Below, piece by piece: positions 23,801 through 34,502 of a stretch of DNA of 64,000 nucleotides. The DNA is taken from positions 47,864,655 to 47,928,654 of the forward strand of contig OY720347.1 of assembly GCA_963082975.1 (NCBI GenBank). Reading direction: 5' to 3'. This stretch comes from Labia minor (Eukaryota > Arthropoda > Insecta > Dermaptera > Spongiphoridae). How positions within the stretch are numbered: the stretch's first letter is position 1; the number at the start of each line of letters is the position of its first letter. The position numbers were made by a program, and so were the translations under genes. The notes under the pieces are model-generated. The model was not told the DNA's origin. It ran no database searches and saw only the letters and a list, made by a program, of their open reading frames with translations.

Positions 23801-26800
23801 GTTCTATAAAGAAATTGAATATTATAGAAATAACCTAGAAAGCAAATAGCAAGTCTTATAGAAAAATTATTTCTCCTCTTTCTTTTAATCCCCGAGAAAT
23901 ACGTTCTCTTATAAATTTTGTTTTATATTTTAATTATTTTATAATTTTAAGTATGAACAATATTAAATAAAACAATTTGTTAATTTCTTATATTTATCAA
24001 AGAAAAAGCCCAACCACCACCCATGTTATTCATTTTTATTTTTTGGCGATATATAATTTTTTAATTAATTTCTCTAGTAAAATACAGTTATAATATACAA
24101 TTTATCTAAAATAAACATGCTATATATTTAATATTAAATTCTAATACTTTTCAAAATTTGTATAAAAACATTTAACTTTTAATTAATTATATATCTAGGA
24201 TTTATGAATATATATAAATATACTTGCTATTCTTAAATAGGAAGTGTGATGTTATCTTTCTATCAGTTAAGAACATTTTTTATTACAATTTTATTGCAAT
24301 TATACAATTGTGCGTGTAGGAGAAAGCGTAGGTCGGGATCAAAATGATAATTCACGTAAAGTGGGATATGGCGGATAGTTTTTGGTAGTAACGTTTAGAT
24401 TTTTCTGGGAATCCCTCTTCGCTTGGGAGGAAACAAATAAGAAATAAAACAGGTCTTTCTTTCACATGCCTGGAAACCTAGACCTATTTCAATGACGGTC
24501 GACCTGATTAATAAAAATTCATGTTTAATTTTAATTCTATAAAATATTTATAATTATTTTCAAAATGAAAATCTATCCTGAAATCAATATTTATGCTTCA
24601 GAAGGCGTTGAAAAAAAATTAAACGCATCAAAACTAAAGGAGTTTTCTTTATTCGCCAATTACATTTAATTGATTAATTAAATTTTAATTATATTTCTTC
24701 CATACTTTCTATAGATCATTTAAATATCTACACACACTTTCAGAAGCCTAGCTCAATTTAAAGTTAATGAAAAATCGATTTTTCATTTGAGCTACCAGAC
24801 AGACAGACATGAAGTGAAGTAGAGAAAAAAGTTGTAAAAATCAAAAGTTTACTTAAATTTAATTATTTTATTACTTTACTATTATTCCCAACACATTTTG
24901 CTATTCACGTATATTTTTAATAATATTTATTCTACTTTATCTATATTTTTTTAATTATCTCACTTTAATTAATTATATATTACATTAAATTAAATTTATA
25001 AAATTACCTGTAGGGAAATTCTAGAAATTGAGAATGAATCCCCAGTAATATTAACGGAACACGATCATTGGATGAGCGCTTATGAAAGAGAAAGAAGTCT
25101 TTATCAAATGGCCTGTTCTTGGACGGAACAGACAAAAGAAAATGAATTGGAGTTGGAGGCTAAAAAAAAGAAAATGTCAAACAATGCAAAGTTTTCTAAA
25201 AAACATATGAGCCTTAAACGAGATAAAGCATTTCAAAAATTAATCGAAAAAAATATAAAAACTAATTATCTGAGAAGTGAAGACGATGATTCCAATCAAC
25301 CCCCTGTCAATCAAAGGTATACTATTATATTACATCTTTCACTTACATAAATAAATTCATTTAATTCAATGAATTTGAATAAAAAGAAATTGCTGTTAAT
25401 GACCCAAAATTTATAATTATAAATGCTCTTAGTAAATTAAATGCAGGGTCTAATTATTAAAAAAAAAGTAAGTGTGATATTGAAAATGATTGATATCTGT
25501 ACATGGTACTAAAAATTTCTTATCTAATATCAATTTTGTAAAATTTTGATTATAATAATATTATATCTCTTATCTATGTATAATATTATATGCTTTATAT
25601 GGATGGTTAAAGTAACAGGATGTGTGTGATTATTCTTGTTTATATTTATTTGCTAAAATACTTTATCAAAACCTTTGTTTTTTTAAAAAAAAAAACAAAA
25701 CAAAACAAAAATGAAACCATCGATTTTACTATAAACTGAATTTAAAGTAGGTAACTTGAAATTCTGTAAAAAAAATTTTTTTTATAAAATTATTAAATGT
25801 AGTATTCTTTATGTACCATATATAACAAAGATTGATACATTTTTGTCATGTCATCAAAACATTAACAAAACTTATCTGCCTAGGGGTAATGTTATATATT
25901 TAGTCAAAATGTCTTTCATGTCATTGGAGGATAAAATCATGATTCAGATTTATTTAATAAATAAAAGAAAAGCTATTGTGTTATATATGAATACAGGCAT
26001 CGGTTGTTGTAGCTGGACTCTCAATACATTAAAGTCTTTTTGTTCACTCATTTGTTCTAATAATGAATCTATTAGTGAACTTCATAATCTTACTTTCTTT
26101 ATAATATTAATTTATAAATCGATCCAAAAATTGTGTATAAATTCTCCAAGAGTGCAAAATTACTGTTTGTTAATGATTTCGATAACTTAATTCATAAAAG
26201 AAAAATTCCATTTTACTTTAACTAATCAACTTTACTTTAACTAATCAACTATTAGTATATATCAGTGTTTCTCAACCTTTTTGGACCAAACGCCCCCTTT
26301 GTAAGACCCGCTTCTTAATTCGCCCCCTATAAGTTTTTATAGATAAAAATTGCATGATAATCCCTAATATAAGGTAGGCACACCAGGTGATACTTAGAGC
26401 CATATTGAAAAATCCAGATTCAGAACCTGATTGCAAAATCATCTGACCTTTTTTTAGAACCATATCGAAAAAAATTGAAAAAATGAGGAAATGTTTAAAA
26501 AGCCTGTTTGCAAAATCATCTTACCTTTTTTTAGAGTTGAAAATGATTTCGCCCCCCAAAATCGTATAGTCAAATAATCGCCCCCTTTAAGATGTCGTTC
26601 GCCCCTGGGGGGCGATATCGCCCAGGTTGAGAATCACTGGTATATATGATAGTAGTCTATTAACAATATTTAGGAGCAGTATTGTATTTTAAAATTTCAT
26701 CACAAAAATTTAAAAAGTAAATAAGGCGTATATTTGAAACTATAAATTTTTAAAAAATCAGAATAATGAAAAAAATGAAAAAAGATGACTATTTTGTTAC

Positions 26801-29800
26801 AAAAATATTTTGTAAAAAGTATTGATTGTTAAATCAGATTCTAATTTAAAATTACTTTTTATTAATATAAAATTGAATATAGAATCGAAATTAATTAAAA
26901 TAAAATCATTTTTAAATACAATTTTTTAATTAAACTCTGTTATGGCAAAAATTCATTCCATATTTGTTTAACCCATTAATAAAATAATAACTGAATTTGA
27001 TTTAGAAAATACTTAAATTACGGTATTAAATATAAATATAAATTTTATTTTGAAAATGTTTTATGCTTATATATATACATACTTATGCAGTAATGTATTT
27101 TTTTTAACTTTTTAATATTGTTTAATATCAGATGATCTAACTCAGTGATTCCCAAAGTGGGCGCTGGAGCGATCCAGGGTGGCGATGATGGCCACAGGTG
27201 CATTTACTTCTATATAACTTTTCTATTCTGAGATCAATAAATAGATAAATAAATTCAATTTTTCTAATTTACACCTTTATTTATTTATAATATTTTGCAA
27301 ATAGGTACATTTATTTTTCTTTTTAATTGTTATTAAAATTACAAAAAGTTAATTTCCAAAGGGGCGCTCAGTAAATTTTTGTCTGGAAGGGGGGGGGGGG
27401 GGGTTGACCAAATAAGTTTGGGAACCTCTGATCTAAATGTTCATTAGAAAATATATTTCGAGTATATATAAAATTATTAACAGACTCAAAAATATTGATT
27501 GTATCGTATCTAGGTAATTGACTTTAAAAATTATCTAACTATATAGTTATAATAATAATAATAAATTATTATTTCACTTTTGAATTGAAAGAATAGATTA
27601 TCTATTATTTAATTTAAGAATAAAATAAATGAACATTTTCCTTAAATTATTAATTATAATTATTTTTCTTTTAAAATTAATTATTATAAAAATTTCTTAT
27701 CAGATTTTCATATAATTATTAAATTAATCTCAAAATATATTTATTTTATCTAACTTAATTTCTTTTTTTCTAATACTTATCATAATCTCCCACCTAAAAG
27801 CCACCAATACCAATTTAAGCAACTTATTATTCATTTATGAATTGTTATTCGAAAAACTTGAATTAAAATATCTCGACACTTGAAAAGGATTTGTATTTGA
27901 ATAGACTCTCAAACAACACAACGAGATTTGTTTCTCACTCCACCCCATAGTTCTCATTCCTCCATTCGGTATGACTGACAGTTAAGACCCTTAAATTAAA
28001 TAGCTATTGACTTGGTATGGCACTTAGATATTTGGATTAATTTAATGAAGTATACTTTAGAAAATTTGAAATAACAATCTCATATTTCATTAATAATTAA
28101 TTAAAGGAATAGTAATTGAATAAGCTAGTGAGTGAGTGCAAGAATTCTTAGATTTCATGTCCTTTTTACTTTCACGTCGAATTGGAAGAATAATGCTTTA
28201 AATAAATTTAATATCAACGGAAGATATCTTCTTAAATTAATATATTATCAGATTACTTACTAGTTCAAAGAAGAAAAAACTTCTATTATTTAAGGGGTTT
28301 TCTATTTTATGTCAAAATTTATGATTCATGTTTTTTTTTTAAGGATCAATTTTTAAATAATTTATGTAGTTATTTGAAAAAATATTTTAGTAGAGATTTC
28401 CTCAACAATTTATTAATCAATATTAACAAAATTACAAAATAAAATACCTTTAAATATGTTGAGCGTTCAATTATACAAATAATATTACTTTACAAATATA
28501 TATATATCTATTTACATATTATATTTATTATTCATATAGAATAAATTAAACTTATATTTTAACAAATATCAATATCTTTTTATATATACTCCATATAAAC
28601 AAATGGTGTAAATTCCAGTAATTATTTGCATTGTTTATTAACAAAATCAACACTTTTTTGCACCTATAATATAATTAAAGATAAAATATGTTTCAAGTAA
28701 GGGATTCTTTATCTTTTTTTGTTCACACTACACTTTAAATATATAATTAAAAAAAACAAAAGGTAAAATTTTAAATAATTAATTGATTGAAGAATCTAGA
28801 TAAACTTTTGATTAATTCATATTCTTAATTTATTTTAAGCAAATTTGTCATATAAATGCGTGAGTTACAATGACTATAACTACTTATAGTATATGACAGT
28901 ATAGAACGATTAAATAATTGATTAAAACTTAAATAACTTCGAAATGAGAAAAATGTACATTAATAATGTTTGATTTACAACTGTTGTATGATTTCTAAAG
29001 ATACAATTGAAGGTGTGAATTACATATTCCTTATGTCGGGTTTTATTTATATTAAAAGTAAAAAAAAATTAAAAATAAAATGTTTTATGTTGTATCCCAA
29101 ACTAATTTAATGCTTAACTTTTCTCTATTACTAAGATTAATATTTGAAAAGATTTTAATATTCAATTTAAATAGTAATTTAAACATTTTATAAATTTGCA
29201 GCAGTTGATGCAAAAAAACTTAATTATTATATTTATTTAATATTATATGCCTTTCAACTAAATAAATATATATATAAGCACAATATTTATAAAAAAGGAT
29301 CACAAAAATTATAATTACATTTAATTTTTATTATGTACATATTTTTTATGTGAAATTCTTTAAAAATGATTTATTTTTAGAATTCGGCATGCAGTATCAC
29401 GCAAACGTCAAGAACGTCGTGCTCGTGCTGCAACTCGCGCTTTAGACCGTTGCATGGCCGAATATCTTGCCCATGGATCTCCTGAACTGGATGCTGCAGC
29501 GGCTGAGGCTGCAGCAGCAGCTACAGCCACTTCCTCTGTTAAGAGTAATTTATCCATACTTCCAAAAAAGCGCGATCAGCACAAGTCATTCTTGAAGGAG
29601 CAACAAAATAGACTTCGTCGTGGTTCAAGGCCCCAATGTCATCAGCCCTTCATGTCATTAGCAAACGTGATGTCGCCTGGAGTTCTCTATTGCAACCCCC
29701 TTGATTTTTCTCTTGACAAGCAGCTCTTGATCCCCTGTCGGATACACCCTTGGCAATTAAATATTAATGAGTCGGCTGAGGAGTCTCAGGCCTTGCCAGC

Positions 29801-29888
29801 TAAGACCTGCGTGCCAAGCTTTGAAGAAGCTGAACTGCCTCTCGGGAACACCGCCCCTCCCTGTCAATTTCATACTATCTCAGATTAA
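17871..29888 (+). CDS. Unrecognised protein, C-terminal three exons
   Basis: Exons 17871-18046, 25014-25316 and 29381-29888 join with matching phases. The first ends ...TGC AG, the second starts G GAA and ends ...CAA AG, and the third starts A ATT. Acceptors are ttaattcag, acctgtag and atttttag; donors are gtattt and gtatac. Together they give 328 residues ending at TAA 29886-29888, with AATAAA at 29904. The first exon begins NNIPSRHRTDAIFFAVYKIT and appears helical. The second contains DHWMSAYERERSLYQMACSW and a Lys/Glu-rich stretch. The third contains RRARAATRALDRCMAEYLAH and an Ala-rich run, then a Pro/Cys-containing tail. The first exon starts in phase 0, so more protein lies upstream, possibly via 974-1168. 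I do not recognise the family. Codon use and G+C of the third exon are clearly higher than the surroundings, supporting real coding. Confidence 0.7.
18047..19296. other. Intron, with a possible dispersed repeat at 18490-18830
   Basis: AT-rich. The segment 18490-18830 has repeat-like GC-richer text ('gagactcggctcggcaatta', 'cctgggacaccgagctacc'), with no frame and no second copy here. Confidence 0.35.
19297..19495 (-). repeat. R1-related repeat fragment
   Basis: Aligns in reverse with 44335-44515. Shared features are a 'tgatcaataaaactc'-like block, 'ataaatactacct' and a nearby tgacgtca motif. That second copy in turn matches the distal part of R1. It appears to be a diverged relative of R1 without its ends. 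Confidence 0.45.
19730..20300. other. G-depleted, C-retaining strand-asymmetric tract
   Basis: Over about 570 nt the plus strand is almost free of G. In 20041-20160, for example, I count 0 G and about 21 C. Flanking intronic DNA does not show this. No frame is open, and the CT runs (tctctctctc near 20220) explain only a little. The cause is unknown. Confidence 0.5.
20980..21650 (-). mobile_element. Dispersed family R2, copy 2
   Basis: Begins CTGGAGTGTCTCCACTCGAC and ends CGAGATAGT followed by an A run, i.e. the inverse of the copy at 11399-11955. The internal (CA)n/(TACA)n microsatellite at 21437-21535 has expanded to about 100 bp, making this copy longer. The overlapping Tyr-Ile-His-Thr repeat frames there are microsatellite artefacts. 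Confidence 0.7.
21437..21535. repeat. (CA)n/(TACACA)n microsatellite
   Basis: Nearly uninterrupted CA with periodic TA and CGAA interruptions, forming the expanded core of R2 copy 2. Confidence 0.9.
21984..22574 (+). mobile_element. Dispersed family R1, full-length copy 2
   Basis: Same ends as the copy at 4885-5500: ACCGACCGACGATAGTAAGG at one side and CGTCGGTCGGT plus a terminal hairpin (GATCTG/CAGGTC, with one wobble pair) at the other. The internal tgtccgtccg microsatellite is shorter than in copy 1. A GC-rich segment without a recognised identity (21855-21975) abuts its left end. Confidence 0.7.
22586..23399. other. AT-rich intron
   Basis: A (TA)n run at about 22878-22900 and a GC-richer patch at 23035-23110 with no frame. 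No element ends are visible. Confidence 0.45.
23400..23945. repeat. Long inverted repeat family, degenerate copy 2
   Basis: Arms at about 23400-23495 and 23850-23945 match each other and the arms at 225-348/688-812 (shared 'gaattgcttcatatacaacg' and 'aaaaaagaataaaataaatt'), with more mismatches. The spacer is about 350 bp, as in copy 1. Confidence 0.55.
24565..24845 (-). repeat. Dispersed family R3, copy 2
   Basis: Reverse-oriented match to 7640-7925, including 'aaaaatcgatttttcat' and a cagacagacagacatgaagt block. No frame. Confidence 0.55.
26273..26639. mobile_element. hAT-type MITE-B with 8-bp TSD
   Basis: The terminal inverted repeats are CAGTGTTTCTCAACCT and AGGTTGAGAATCACTG, flanked on both sides by GTATATAT (26265-26272 and 26640-26647). 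The element is 367 bp with C/G-rich runs ('cgcccccttt') near each end and no frame of value. Relatives are at 13317-13762 and 38383-38676. Confidence 0.87.
27143..27430. mobile_element. hAT-type MITE-A, copy 2
   Basis: CAGTGATTCCCAAAGTGGGCG to ...agtttgggaacctctg. Flanks are ATCTAACT and ATCTAAAT, 7 of 8 identical. Same family as 1320-1886, but without the SINE. An internal G run of about 14 near 27390 marks the place where copies differ. Confidence 0.82.
27440..29380. other. AT-rich intron before the last exon
   Basis: Nothing but AT-rich sequence and short simple repeats. It ends at the acceptor atttttag before 29381. Confidence 0.55.
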
Positions 29889-29903
29889 CGTTCATCTTAT
29901 AAG

Positions 29904-29909
29904 AATAAA
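29904..29909 (+). promoter_or_regulatory. Polyadenylation signal AATAAA
   Basis: Canonical hexamer 15 nt after the stop codon at 29886-29888, consistent with the end of the plus-strand gene. Confidence 0.6.
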
Positions 29910-29924
29910 TTAAATTATATCAAA

Positions 29925-30671
29925 TGCATATTTTAAAATAATGAACTTTATTCTATATCTAATTTAACATGAAAATATATTTCAACAAAATGGTTAAATT
30001 ATACTGAAATAATAAATATGTTGTATATTTTATTTATATATTGTATCTTTAATGTCTGTTTGAAAATAAAATCAGGCCCACTAATCTTATTAATTTTTTA
30101 TTATAATTTTTTATTTACTATTTAATTTAATTAAAATTTTTGACTCAAATTTGAATACGAGAGTTCAAAAATTAATAATAAAGACATATAAAATATATAA
30201 TAATATTAAATTTATAACATGGCTGAAAATGAACTTGAAAATAACATCATAAATTTTTCTTATGTAATTATGAAAAAATTTCAAATAATAGAAAAAAAAT
30301 AGTTTTCCTTTAGATGATAAAGGAAATTTATATATTCGGGTATTTAAATTATGATATGTATTTATTAGATATTTATATATTCTATTAAAATTTTTTTAAA
30401 ATTTTATTTTATTTATTTATTTTTCAATTATAATGTTTATGATAATAAACACCTACTTAAGGAATTTTAATTTTATGGAAATATTTTAAATTATATAAAT
30501 ATAATTTTTGATTAATTTAAGTTATTGAATGTATATTGAAATCATATTTAAAATTTAAGTTTAAATGAAGGTTATATATCCATAAAAATAATAATTAAAA
30601 TAAATCATACTAAATAAAATCGTAAATTTTAAATTGAGAAAGTTAATCTGTCACACATGCCTACCTTAATT
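29925..30671. other. AT-rich intergenic stretch
   Basis: No frame, repeat ends or RNA gene seen. Confidence 0.5.
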
Positions 30672-30876
30672 CAGGGGTGGGCAAATTCTTTTAAGCCTGG
30701 GCCTTTTGAACGCCCGCCAGCCCGTTATTTTGATTTTTCGTTCAATGTCTCTTTAAAAAAAAAAAAAAAAAAAACAAATTTTTTTTATTAGTGTTTTCGA
30801 AATATGGTCCTCCGGCTCGGAAGACATTTTGAAAATTTCATTTTGGCCCGCGCGTAAAAGTATTTGCCCACCCCTG
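30672..30876. mobile_element. Short hAT-type MITE (CAGGGGTGGGCAAA ends)
   Basis: The terminal inverted repeats CAGGGGTGGGCAAA and TTTGCCCACCCCTG are perfect. The 205-bp body has 'ggccc...cgcccgccagcccg' GC-rich parts and a poly-A run (about 30754-30773). Flanking 8-mers do not match, so the target duplication is lost or the ends are slightly off. Confidence 0.75.
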
Positions 30877-30919
30877 AACTTATGACAAGAACTAAGCCCG
30901 CGTAAACTAGGCTTTAGAT

Positions 30920-31664
30920 CAGAGATGGGCATTAAGTCGATCGCGATCGACTGGTGGACCGCCGAGTCATTTTAAAGTGATCGCCTTTACTCATTGCCTT
31001 TTTTACTTAAACTACTCCTTAGCATATAAAAAATTCCATTACTCGGGGAAGAAATAACCAAAAATATAAACGAATTGTTTTCTATAACTATTGAGGAAGA
31101 TGAAGTTCTTCTTCTTCAAAATGACATAATTTTAAAAGCACATAATTCAGATCCTACAAATATTTTTTGGAATTTAATGGACGAAGTTAAGTATCCTAAT
31201 TTAAAAGGTCTCGCATTAAATTTAACATCGTTCTTTAGCTCTACCTACCTATGTGAATCTGCATTTTCTACGATGAATATAATTAAATCAAAATATCGCT
31301 CCCGTCTTACAGACAATCACCTCGAATGCAGTACAAGACTGGCAGTAATACACCAAGATTTACTAAATTAGCAGAGGATATGCAGTGTAAATCTTCTAAT
31401 GCGGACAATTTCACATGACTTTATCTTAAATAATAATTCGAATCAGAATATTTCTTATGAACTTGATATTTTTATACTTTTATAATCTTTAAATTTTGTT
31501 TGAAAATATATACCTAAGTTCCTTTCTTATTCTATTTTTTTAGTTACCTATGTACATTTATACCACATTGTTTATTATTATTATTTTAATAAATATCTGG
31601 TGGACCGACTTATTGTAAAAAAATTAGAAGTAGACCGCATCCTAAAAAAGTTTGCCCATCCCTA
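30920..31664 (+). mobile_element. Internally deleted hAT element with transposase C-terminus and 8-bp TSD
   Basis: CTTTAGAT is duplicated exactly at 30912-30919 and 31665-31672. The ends are CAGAGATGGGCA and TGCCCATCCCTA. The 745-bp body keeps only the 3' part of a transposase gene (31075-31371). Most of the coding region is gone, so the copy is non-autonomous. It sits about 40 bp from the short hAT MITE at 30672-30876. Confidence 0.87.
31075..31371 (+). pseudogene. hAT transposase C-terminal dimerisation fragment
   Basis: A 98-codon open frame with NLTSFFSSTYLCESAFSTMN then IIKSKYRSRL. This is the hAT dimerisation motif, closely similar to TTYLCEQAFSVLFYIKSKYR in the intact transposase at 8347-10206. 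Catalytic residues and the zinc finger are absent. The frame opens at 31075 only because that is the first Met; the open reading extends slightly upstream within the element. Confidence 0.85.
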
Positions 31665-31672
31665 CTTTAGAT

Positions 31673-31934
31673 GGTCTGTGATGCCTACCAGTTAATGATA
31701 TTACATGAACCCCTGAAAGTTATGCAAAAGAAATACCAGGATAAAAATATCTAGATACGTACATATGTATGTATGTATTGGTGAATTTATTTGTTCAAAA
31801 TATTATTTTATTTTAATAATAAAATATAAATTATAGTATATATATAAATATATATATACTAATATTTTATTTTTTAAGAGTATCTACTTTGGTAAATTAA
31901 ATATATTTTTATTATTTAGTTTTCTTCTAATAAC

Positions 31935-31980
<46 letters not shown>

Positions 31981-33473
31981 CTCCAATGATTAAAATATTC
32001 TAAGAATTAGAGGCATATATTTAAATTTAAAAAAATATATATTATATATAGCTTATACTGTCCATATCTTAAGAAAAAATATTGATTTACTTTTAATAAC
32101 CTCTGCATAAAAATTGATTTTTGATTGATGTTTTAGAAGTAATGTTAAATAATAATTATTGGACATCCAAATACATAAATAATTAAAACATCACGATTTA
32201 TGAAATTTATTGGTGTTTAATAGTTTCATAAATAAATATAATTTTTATCAAATATCAATCAATAATAAAAATATTTTAAATTACTATATTTTAAAATTAT
32301 AATATGATAAATGTAATGTTATGTTCTTTATTGCTTAAATAAATTTCAATATTTCAATAATCTATTTCACAATTATTTAATGTTAAATTATTTGATTTCA
32401 ATAAAAGAATACATACATTTTAAGAATTAATGTAATATTTCTTCTTATTTTAATTTACCACTATTTTAATTACAAAATTGTTTATATATTTACAATTTCT
32501 TCTTATTCTTCTTTTATATCGATAAATTTAATAATTTTTATTATTCAGCCAATTAAATTGAATTCTAATGATGTTTATCTATATATTTATGAATTATAAT
32601 TTTATTTGATGCTAAAAGATAAAAAAATATTTTCTTTTCCCGAAAGAATTTAAAAAAACGAAAAAATGCCCCATTCAAATGGTTAAAGAAAAAAATAACA
32701 TCTTTCCGATTCGATGCATGAATAAATTATCAGAATTTTTTGAAAAGACATTTGAAATAGAATCGAAATCTTCTCTCATAAAATTAAAGAATATTTATAG
32801 ATTTTTCTCTCTCTTTCTCCTTTCCTCTACTTCTTTTTTACTTCTTTAAATGAGTTGAAAATTCAAATGATTCTAATTTGAATGTTGTTTTCCCTACATA
32901 TATATATTAACTTTTTAAAATATATATTGTTCAATGACCTTTTGTATAAGAAAAGAAATCAAAAGGAAATGGAGATTCCAATATAAATTTGAGACACTCT
33001 TCACCCATTGAAGATGCTAGAAATGTGAAGTAGGATGTAGTAATGTTGAAAGCCGAAAGAATTTCAATGCATATGAGTAATAAGATCTTTCCAAAGGCAA
33101 AAGCCAACGCTTCTAGCATAATGAAAAGTTTCGCTTATATCTTTAAGGAAAAAAACACGGATTCTTTAAAATAAGAAAATTCCATTTAATCTGCCAAGAT
33201 AAAAATTTACATAATACTTAAGTAAGTATAAAATCTAATGAATGAGATGTAATATTTCAAGTGATTTTATATATGTGAGTCAGGTGAATGGCATAACTAT
33301 TAATTTAATCAATAACCTGAGAAAAGAAACATCATTTTCAATTTTATTTATTTTTAATAAAAAATATGAATAACTAAGTAGGAAAACCTATACCCCAAAC
33401 AATCTTGCGATATTTGTATGTACGCGGGTAAGACAATTATTATCCGCAATATAGTTATAAAATTTTATTGTAC
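31673..33473. other. AT-rich intergenic stretch
   Basis: Dominated by A/T with a (TA)n run at 31937-31977 and CT-rich text at about 32805-32845. One 62-codon minus-strand frame (32931-33119) is not credible as a gene. Confidence 0.5.
31937..31977. repeat. (TA)n microsatellite
   Basis: About 20 uninterrupted TA dinucleotides. Similar shorter runs occur near 403, 6808, 22878, 42077 and 51939. Confidence 0.9.
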
Positions 33474-33880
33474 TCAAATAGGAAACTTACAAGAACATAG
33501 TCCCCTAGCTTTGCAACGCATTGGTCTATCGTTGTTCAAGTTTCCTGATACTCTCATAAAAAAGGTTTTTGGTTGAGATGTAAGCCAGGAATGCACCGCT
33601 TCTTTCAATGCTTCGCCCCTGGCAAATCTGCGGTCCCTTAATACCTCATTGAGTGGACCAAACAAGTGTTAATCAGAAGGTGCAAGATCGGGACTATATG
33701 GGGGATGAGCCAGTACTGCAAATTTAAATTTCTGGAGCGTTTCAGTGTGGGCAACAGTATGCTGGCGGGCATTGTCGTGCAACAACACAACACCTTTGAC
33801 AGCAATTCTCGGCGTTTGCTTCGAATTGCAGGATTTAGCTTGACAGTAAGCATAAACAAAATTATACCTAGACTGCGCAT
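33474..33880 (-). pseudogene. Degenerate mariner transposase C-terminal half
   Basis: On the minus strand the reading shows GVVLLHDNARQHTVAHTETL, then HPPYSPDLAPSD, an in-frame stop, then HLFGPLNEVLRDRRFARGEA. The HDN and SPDLAPSD motifs are the second and third acidic sites of mariner transposases. At least one frameshift (near the GVVLL part) and one stop break it. The N-terminal half and both inverted repeats are missing. It differs from the mariner at 34503-35420, so it is an older, separate family. Confidence 0.85.
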
Positions 33881-34500
33881 AATAATTGACTTACCCTCGT
33901 ATATTATAATAATTAAATTTTTATTTCAAATGTATTTTTTAAAATACATTTTAATTAAAATTGATAAACCGAAAGTTTTCTTACTTTCACCCTTAAATAA
34001 CCAATGGTAGCGACCCCAATATCTTCCCTTATAATACTAATAAATATTATTAGATATATTCCTAAAACAATGAGTTCGAAAGGGTCATTTGATCGATAAA
34101 CTCATTGTTATAGGAAATCCTTGTTATAAATATGTATAAGTATAATAGATTTTATATTTTTAACTACAAATTATAATATTTTTTTTATTAATACTAATTT
34201 TAGTTATATAATTGATATAATTTTGATTATTTATTATTGGGGCTCATATTAAATAAAAGTAGTGAGATACTCGTAAATGATTTATTATATTTGATCTATT
34301 TAATCTATTAATAATCTCTTGTCATTTAAAATATGAAACATTATTAAATATATATTTATAATTTACAATTTCAAAATGATTATATTATTTAAATAATAAT
34401 TATATTATAAGATTTAGATTTTAGAAATAAATTAGATAATATTGATCGCGTTAATATACATACGATATATTTATTAATTGATAGGATTGATATACATTAA
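33881..34500. other. AT-rich stretch between two mariner remnants
   Basis: No frame or repeat ends of note. Confidence 0.45.
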
Positions 34501-34502
34501 TA

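Noticed and set aside
25756..26190. A 144-codon plus-strand frame
   Set aside because: Long for AT-rich DNA, but it lies in an intron. Its composition is mostly Ile/Leu/Phe/Lys/Asn/Ser, it has no recognisable motif, and nothing suggests a promoter or splice sites. Left out, though a transcript would reopen it.
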